From CAZLWA01 sp964563165 (GTDB lineage Bacteria > CLD3 > SB21), in assembly GCA_964563165.1 (NCBI GenBank), contig CAZLWA010000010.1:1-18877 (forward strand): a stretch of 18,877 nucleotides of DNA, written 5' to 3'. Below, one piece after another: positions 13,669 to 18,877 of the stretch (its first letter is position 1; the number at the start of each line of letters is the position of its first letter). Made by a program: the position numbers and the translations under genes. The notes below the pieces were generated by a model. It saw only the letters and a list, made by a program, of their open reading frames with translations. It was not told where the DNA came from and did not search any database.

Positions 13669-15108
13669 CTAATTTTGTGATGCCGGCCTGAGAAGTAAAT
13701 TAATTACGTCTCCGGCCGTATAGCTGGCTTTACCTGATTTAATAAACTGTTTCACGGACATGAGATCATCGCCGGCTGTTACAAGCGGCGGTTCCACATA
13801 GCCATTATTGCGAATATGCGGAAATCCTGCTGCGGAGAGGAGATTGCTGCACAGGCACGTCCGGTCAACCGTATCTTCCTCTTTACCGCCTTTGCGCACG
13901 TAATCATTCACCGGTTCCGCCGGACAACGATAGTCAATGGATCCGTCTTCCTTTTTGAATATACAGCGCAGTAAACTAATATCACAAATCCGTTCGCGTT
14001 TTTTATAGACTTCAGTTTCAGACATGGTGTCTTTTAATAATGCGGTCTTAAATGGGAAACCGGTCGGTGAGGCAGTGGGATTCGTAAACACCCGCACTTC
14101 GGATTTAATTATTTCATCAAGCAATCTCTTTTTTAGATCCGCCTGCATCCCGGATTCTTCACAGAGCGCAAACCCCGTTCCGACTTGTATCCCTGCTGCT
14201 CCCGCGTCAAACGCGTCTCTCAGGCGGTGAGGATGCCCGTAACCGCCGGCAAGCCAGAAAGGAACGTTTAGTTGTCTGATCTTCTCTAAATCAACCATAT
14301 CCTTTTCACCGTAGATCGGTTCGCCTTTGGTATTCAGATTTAACTTACCGCGCGGTGGAGCATTGTGGCCTCCCGCCGTGGGGCCTTCTACCACAAAACC
14401 TTGAATGGCGCCTTCACTTCGTTTGATCAAGGCTTGAGCCAGTACCGAAGAAGATATGATCGGCAGGAAATTAGGGCGCTTAAGCCGGCCAATGAGTTGT
14501 CGGACACCTGCGAATATGCTTTCCGGATCAAAGTGGATGCGAATGTCGTCCTCCGGCAATGCGCCGTGCACGTCAAGGCGATAACTCACCGGGTCGTGAT
14601 TTGAGAATTTGTCAAGTATGGCGGCAATTTGAGTGGGAATGCCTGCGCCCATCAGCACATAATCGACCCCTGCAAGCATGGCGCCATAAAGTGAAGCCAG
14701 GTTAGGCATCTGCACTTTTTCAAGCAGGTTAATCCCGATCAGTCCGCTGTGGTTTTCTTTGGCAAGAAATACTTCGATGTAACTTGCAATCGCTGTGAGT
14801 TGATCGAGAAATTTAGACGGATGAACCGTATAAACAGATTGCGATTTATAGGGTTTGTCCGTTGGTTTGCCACCGGGAACAAAGTAACTGTTAAGGATAT
14901 TTTGAACCGGCTCGGGAAAGGCAAAATTCGAAAGCGCGCGGCGGATATGGCCCGTCAGATCGCCGTCCATCAGGCGGCACGTCATTACACGGCTGATACC
15001 GGTACCCGAAACAACTCCCAGTTGTCCCGTCAAGGATACAGCCCTTGCAAGGCGCCAGTCAGAAATGGCGACTCCCATGCCGCCTTGAATGATTGCAGGT
15101 AATGTCAT
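13669..15108 (-). CDS. Nitronate monooxygenase-like FMN protein with Cys-rich C-terminal part
   Basis: A 479-residue TIM-barrel flavoprotein of the nitronate monooxygenase/2-nitropropane dioxygenase superfamily. Features are IIQGGMGVAISDW at the N-terminus, GQLGVVSGTG, GVDYVLMGAGIP, the loop VVEGPTAGGHNAP with H248, and FMN-phosphate segments WLAGGYGHPHRLRDAF and GAAGIQVGTGFAL. It is longer than the usual 310-380 residues because residues 340-479 form an extra part with five cysteines (C375, C382, C395, C418, C420). The real substrate is uncertain; related enoyl reductases (FabK, PfaD) share the fold. GGAG sits 7 bases before the ATG. The 167-base space upstream makes it the likely head of a transcription unit including the rhodanese. 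Confidence 0.85.
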   Translation of the reverse strand: MTLPAIIQGGMGVAISDWRLARAVSLTGQLGVVSGTGISRVMTCRLMDGDLTGHIRRALSNFAFPEPVQNILNSYFVPGGKPTDKPYKSQSVYTVHPSKFLDQLTAIASYIEVFLAKENHSGLIGINLLEKVQMPNLASLYGAMLAGVDYVLMGAGIPTQIAAILDKFSNHDPVSYRLDVHGALPEDDIRIHFDPESIFAGVRQLIGRLKRPNFLPIISSSVLAQALIKRSEGAIQGFVVEGPTAGGHNAPPRGKLNLNTKGEPIYGEKDMVDLEKIRQLNVPFWLAGGYGHPHRLRDAFDAGAAGIQVGTGFALCEESGMQADLKKRLLDEIIKSEVRVFTNPTASPTGFPFKTALLKDTMSETEVYKKRERICDISLLRCIFKKEDGSIDYRCPAEPVNDYVRKGGKEEDTVDRTCLCSNLLSAAGFPHIRNNGYVEPPLVTAGDDLMSVKQFIKSGKASYTAGDVINLLLRPASQN

Positions 15109-15275
15109 TTTTGATCTCCAAAAAGAATGTATTCTACAATGCAGTTAGCCTTCATTTATCTCTCATTTTCTTGGCGATCAAGGCACAACATGCAAAACGA
15201 CCGGTTAATTAAAAAAATAATTTTAGTGACAACCGATTAGAAAAACAAGTTAAAAGAACACCTGGCCGTTGTCGT
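15109..15275. other. Intergenic gap between tgt and the nitronate monooxygenase-like gene
   Basis: This AT-rich stretch is the longest space in the right half. Apart from the ribosome site next to the flavoprotein gene, I see only weak promoter-like pairs (for example TTGTCA with ATTAAC at 17 bases) and a T-run without a convincing stem. No small ORF or RNA gene is recognised. Confidence 0.4.
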
Positions 15276-16484
15276 TTATGCAGTTGTTTCATAATCCTTT
15301 TTCTTCCTGCGGCGTTTACCCGTTTTATCTTTGCCGACGCCGCGCCGCGTTTCATTATCGGCATACCGGTCGACGAAATCGTTTTTAAACCGGGAAAACG
15401 TATTATTCAAAATATGTTTCCGCGCTTCACGCGCCAGCCACAAATAAAAATGAATGTTGTGAATGGTCGTCAACTGATGCCCGACAATTTCCTTGATGGT
15501 CGACAAATGCCGCACATAGGCGCGTGAAAAATTTCTGCACGTGTAGCAATCGCAATTTTCATCAATGGGCAAAAAGTCGTCCGCGTAGGCTGCGTTTCGA
15601 ATCGTCATTTTTCCCCAGGTGGTGAACAACGTGCCGTTGCGGGCATTGCGGGTCGGCATGACGCAATCGAACATGTCAACCCCCCGCTCGATGCATTCCA
15701 AAATGTTCTCCGGAGTTCCCACCCCCATCAAATAGCGAGGCTTATTTTCCGGCAGCACGGCGCAGTTCATTTCCGCAATGCGGTACACTTCGTCTTTCGG
15801 CTCTCCGACGCTGACGCCGCCGATGGCATAGCCTTCAAAATCCATCGCAACCAGATGTTCCGCGCTTCTCAGACGTATATCATCAAACACACTGCCTTGC
15901 ACGATCGGAAAAAGCGTCTGCGCATGTCCGTACTTCGGTTGCGTTTTCTCAAAATGAATCTTGCAGCGCTCCGCCCACGCCATGGTCAGCCGATTGGAGC
16001 GCTCTGCATACTCATGCGTACACGGAAACGGCGGGCATTCGTCCAGTGCCATGCAAATATCCGAACCCATGGTCCGCTGAATATCTATGACATCCTCAGG
16101 ACGAAAAAAGTGTTTCGACCCGTCCAGGTGCGATTTGAATTTTACGCCCTCGTGCGAAAGTTTTCGCAATTCAGACAGACTGAATACCTGGTAACCGCCG
16201 CTGTCCGTCAGGATCGGCAGATCCCACCCGATGAATTTGTGCAGACCGCCGGCCTTTTGAATGACGTCGGTTCCCGGACGCAAATATAAATGATACGTGT
16301 TACCTAAAATAATCTGCGCGCCGTTCTCTTTCAATTCACGATGTTCGATCGCTTTGACGTCGCCGAGCGTGCCGACCGGCATGAAAATCGGCGTTTCGAT
16401 CTTTCCGTGATCGGTCTCAATCAAACCCGCTCTGGCTCTTGATTTCGGATCACTCGCATCGGTATGTAGAAGCGTAAATTTCAA
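15276..16484 (-). CDS. tgt: tRNA-guanine transglycosylase (queuine tRNA-ribosyltransferase)
   Basis: A 402-residue enzyme that exchanges guanine-34 for preQ1 in GUN-anticodon tRNAs. Family motifs are complete: TPIFMPVGTLGDVKAI, ILTDSGGYQVFSL with D94, MALDECPPFP with D148, GGVSVGEP, and GVDMFDCVMPTRNARNG with the nucleophile D273. The zinc site is C311, C313, C316 and H342. By offset these agree with the well-studied Zymomonas enzyme (D102, D156, D280). The C-terminal 18 residues form a basic tail (KTGKRRRKKKD) beyond the usual end. The start codon is TTG at 16484; no ATG or GTG lies between it and the upstream in-frame stop, and only a weak GGAA precedes it. It follows rseP by 42 bases. Confidence 0.96.
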   Translation of the reverse strand: MKFTLLHTDASDPKSRARAGLIETDHGKIETPIFMPVGTLGDVKAIEHRELKENGAQIILGNTYHLYLRPGTDVIQKAGGLHKFIGWDLPILTDSGGYQVFSLSELRKLSHEGVKFKSHLDGSKHFFRPEDVIDIQRTMGSDICMALDECPPFPCTHEYAERSNRLTMAWAERCKIHFEKTQPKYGHAQTLFPIVQGSVFDDIRLRSAEHLVAMDFEGYAIGGVSVGEPKDEVYRIAEMNCAVLPENKPRYLMGVGTPENILECIERGVDMFDCVMPTRNARNGTLFTTWGKMTIRNAAYADDFLPIDENCDCYTCRNFSRAYVRHLSTIKEIVGHQLTTIHNIHFYLWLAREARKHILNNTFSRFKNDFVDRYADNETRRGVGKDKTGKRRRKKKDYETTA

Positions 16485-16526
16485 AAGTAATTTATTCCGT
16501 TGCTCGGCAAGAATCGGATTTCAAAA

Positions 16527-18035
16527 TTATTTTCCGGCAAAAATCCTCATAATGTCGTTGAAAAACACAAACGCAATGAACGTCAGCAAAATAGCCATGC
16601 CCGCCTGTTGCGCATATAATTTAGTTTTCAAAGACAACGGGCGCCGGATGACCGCTTCAATCAGCAAGAGCACAACATGTCCTCCGTCCAGCGCCGGAAT
16701 GGGAAACAAATTAAACACCGCCAGACTGATGCTCAACAGCGCCATGAAATTCCAGATACCCTCCCAGCCCTGCCGCTGCTTGACCTCTCCGGTCATGCGC
16801 ACGATCGCGATCGGTCCGCCCATCGCATCGCGGAACGACTGTTCGCCCACGACTATTTGTTTGAGGCTGTGGAGCATGAACGCCGTCATGTAAACGGTGT
16901 TCTTAATACCGAACTGGAAAGATTCAAGTACGGTGGCGTTCTTGTAAAAATCCGGCATTTGCGGTGCGCCGACCCCGATTTGGCCGACTTCTTTGTCGCC
17001 GTCTGCTGTTCGGATTTTCACGCGGTTGGGAATGACTTCAGCCGAGAATTTTTCAGCGCCGCGCATCCACTCGATCGTAATTTTTTGTTCCGCCCGGCCG
17101 TGAATGAGATCGACCAGTTTGCTCCATTCGTTCACGGGCTGGTGATTGATGGCAACCACCTGGTCGCCCGCTTTCATACCGGCGCCTTCCGCCGGACTAC
17201 CCGGATTCACGGCGCTGATCTGCGTCCCCAATTTAGCCTGAAAATCATTATACTTGTCCATGTCCGGCAATCCGCTGAGCAAAGCAAGCGAGGTAAAAAT
17301 AACCGCCGCCAGAATAAAATTGAAAAAAACACCGCCGGTAATTACGATCAAACGCTGCCACACGGGTTTGGCTCTATATTCCCAGGGTTTGGGAGTACCT
17401 TCTTCCATGTTTTCAAGATCGAGGCTTTCGTCGACCATGCCATTGATTTTACAATACCCGCCGAGCGGAATCCACGAGAGACAATAATCCGTTTCATATT
17501 TTTCTTTGAATATCCTGTCGTCTTGAATGTCTTTGTAACGAAGAAAACAGGATACCAGATCACGATCGTTTGCAAATTCGTTCCGGAGATCGGCAGCAAG
17601 GTCTGCTGAAATTTTTGAAATTTCATTTTCATTAACGGTAATCTTCGTTTGAATTTCAATTTTTTCTACGGTTTTGCCTTTCGCATTGACCGTCGATTTA
17701 GGAACGGACTCTTGCTGAATAGTGAATATTTTTGAAATCCATTGAATCGAATCGTCGGTAGACACGGCCAGGCCGTGCCGCCGGAGCTTCTCGTCCAACT
17801 GTTCAAATGCGGTGTTCATCGTAATGGCCGAGCGGATATCACGCATGAATTTCGGGCGGAGCCGCTTGGTCGCCCAGCGAAATCCCCACGCCCGGGGCGG
17901 AAAGCCCAATGAGAACGTGTCCACTTTCATTCCGAAAATTTTGGAAGTGAAGTAATGTCCCAATTCGTGAATAAAAACCAACACGCCCAAAACGACAATA
18001 AAGGGAATTAGAAAATCAAATATCGCAGTACCCAT
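16527..18035 (-). CDS. rseP: RseP-type site-2 intramembrane metalloprotease with a large insertion
   Basis: A 502-residue membrane protease that in other bacteria cleaves anti-sigma factors and remnant signal peptides. The zinc site is HELGH at 23-27 in the first membrane helix, paired with ALDGGH at 448-453 (D450) near the C-terminus. Membrane helices are at about 8-22, 228-253, 427-447 and 478-493. A PDZ domain spans about 268-340 (SAVNPGSPAEGAGMKAGDQV). Between FPPRAWGF (46-52) and YCLSWIPLGGY (184-194) there are about 125 extra residues that the family normally lacks. The segment GMVDESLD and KPWEYRAKPVWQR resemble Bacteroidota-type homologues. AAGGA precedes the ATG. The gene lies 34 bases after dxr, a common neighbourhood for it. 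Confidence 0.95.
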   Translation of the reverse strand: MGTAIFDFLIPFIVVLGVLVFIHELGHYFTSKIFGMKVDTFSLGFPPRAWGFRWATKRLRPKFMRDIRSAITMNTAFEQLDEKLRRHGLAVSTDDSIQWISKIFTIQQESVPKSTVNAKGKTVEKIEIQTKITVNENEISKISADLAADLRNEFANDRDLVSCFLRYKDIQDDRIFKEKYETDYCLSWIPLGGYCKINGMVDESLDLENMEEGTPKPWEYRAKPVWQRLIVITGGVFFNFILAAVIFTSLALLSGLPDMDKYNDFQAKLGTQISAVNPGSPAEGAGMKAGDQVVAINHQPVNEWSKLVDLIHGRAEQKITIEWMRGAEKFSAEVIPNRVKIRTADGDKEVGQIGVGAPQMPDFYKNATVLESFQFGIKNTVYMTAFMLHSLKQIVVGEQSFRDAMGGPIAIVRMTGEVKQRQGWEGIWNFMALLSISLAVFNLFPIPALDGGHVVLLLIEAVIRRPLSLKTKLYAQQAGMAILLTFIAFVFFNDIMRIFAGK

Positions 18036-18069
18036 ATGGTTCCTTTTCTTTTTGAATCACTCTCGCCGG

Positions 18070-18877
18070 TCAGCTCTGAACTGCAAATGTGTTGTACGTC
18101 CTTGCACAATGCTCATCGATCATGCTCCTCGTCTCCCGGTCGGCTTCCAGCAAATCATCCAGCGAAGGATTGATTTGTACCGAGTGGGCGTGCATGGCAT
18201 ATTCGATGTATTTCGGAATATCGGTAAATTTTATTTGTTCCTTGAGAAATTTTTCAACGAGTATTTCATTCGCCGCGTTCAAAACCGCGGGCATGGTTCC
18301 CGCCGCCGCCAAGGCATCAAACGCTAACTGCAGACACCGAAATTTATCCCGGTCCGGTTCAAAGAAATCCAGGCGCGGACTTTTTCGGAAATCGAAAGCT
18401 TCAAAATTATTTTCCATGCGCGTGGGATACGTCATGGCGTAATGAATCGGCACCTTCATGTCCGCTACTCCCATCTGCGCCTTGGTCGAGCCGTCCACAA
18501 ATTCCACCATGGAATGAATCAGGGATTGCGGGTGGATCACCACGTCGATCTTCTCGGCCGGTAAACCGAAAAGCCAATGCGCTTCGATGACCTCCAGGCC
18601 TTTATTCATCAGCGTGGCGGAATCGATCGTAACTTTTGCGCCCATGTTCCAATTCGGATGCTTTAACGCGCGCAACGGCGTAATAGTTTCAAATTCCTCT
18701 TTCGGGATATTCAGGAACGGCCCTCCGGACGCCGTCAAAATGATTTTTCGGACCGAATGAATATCCTCTCCAACCATGCACTGAAACAAGGCGCTATGCT
18801 CGCTGTCTATCGGAATTAACTGCACGTGATGCTCGGCGAGCAGACGGTTGACCAATTCTCCTGCGACGACAAGGGTC
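18070..18877 (-). CDS. dxr: 1-deoxy-D-xylulose 5-phosphate reductoisomerase (Dxr), C-terminal part
   Basis: The gene enters from the right edge, so its NADPH-binding N-terminus is missing; the visible frame opens with TLVVAGELVNRLL, which matches the segment after the conserved NKE. It makes methylerythritol phosphate, the committed step of the MEP pathway. Visible motifs are IPIDSEHSALFQ (metal-binding acid and substrate loop), ILTASGGPFL, WNMGAKVTIDSATLMNKGLE, EAHWLFGLP, IHPQSLIHSMVEFVDGS, and the C-terminal helical domain with AANEILVEKFL. All are standard for Dxr. An internal TTG at 18855 can look like a start but the frame is open beyond it. It heads the visible dxr-rseP-tgt series and shares its pathway with ispD at 7996-8706. 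Confidence 0.96.
   Translation of the reverse strand, partial: TLVVAGELVNRLLAEHHVQLIPIDSEHSALFQCMVGEDIHSVRKIILTASGGPFLNIPKEEFETITPLRALKHPNWNMGAKVTIDSATLMNKGLEVIEAHWLFGLPAEKIDVVIHPQSLIHSMVEFVDGSTKAQMGVADMKVPIHYAMTYPTRMENNFEAFDFRKSPRLDFFEPDRDKFRCLQLAFDALAAAGTMPAVLNAANEILVEKFLKEQIKFTDIPKYIEYAMHAHSVQINPSLDDLLEADRETRSMIDEHCARTYNTFAVQS

Noticed and set aside
16677..17609. Plus-strand open frame of 310 codons
   Set aside because: It is antisense to rseP, whose motifs and membrane helices fill the other strand; the frame looks like a shadow of its codon bias.

Overview
The window reads as ordinary chromosome from a Gram-negative bacterium. An outer-membrane efflux channel, an RseP-type protease and the MEP isoprenoid pathway all point that way. 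The RseP homologue has a core resembling that of Bacteroidota and related FCB-group bacteria (GMVDES-LD, KPWEYRAKPVWQR), so an FCB-superphylum member is my best guess, by recall only. All 21 recognised protein genes lie on the minus strand, so transcription runs from high to low coordinates. Gaps are short, no gene-free stretch exceeds 300 bases, and I see no rRNA, tRNA, CRISPR array or transposase.

Right block (18877 down to about 15276): the C-terminal part of dxr (MEP pathway), rseP with a large insertion, and tgt (queuosine in tRNA). A 167-base gap follows. Middle block (15108 to 7996): a large nitronate-monooxygenase-like flavoprotein; a single-domain rhodanese; two abutting arrays of 7-bp repeats that fill the gap before an all-helical unknown protein; peptide deformylase; an alpha/beta hydrolase; a glyoxalase-II-like metallo-hydrolase; a DUF2889 protein; a second metallo-hydrolase; and ispD. 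The last three are packed with 0-1 base spacing. A small TPR-like gene (7892 to 7383) follows with what look like its own promoter and terminator.

Left block: a new promoter at about 7271-7299 heads acyl-CoA dehydrogenase, leucine dehydrogenase and nusB, followed by an orphan NrdG-like radical-SAM activase. The first two suggest branched-chain amino acid or short acyl-CoA catabolism. The left end is a copper/silver-type RND efflux operon. It starts with a small secreted Cys/Met-containing protein, then the TolC-like channel, the CusB-like adaptor carrying three heavy-metal-binding motifs (one degenerate), and the start of CusA.

Most of the window is housekeeping. The strongest unusual features are the paired heptamer arrays, which run from the rhodanese stop codon to the next start codon and read open in all three frames on the coding strand, and the roughly 125-residue insertion in the RseP substrate-proximal region. 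Further points are the degenerate first metal-binding motif of the adaptor, the Cys-rich tail of the flavoprotein, and a palindrome overlapping the promoter of the dehydrogenase operon. No clearly new multi-gene defence or mobile system is visible.
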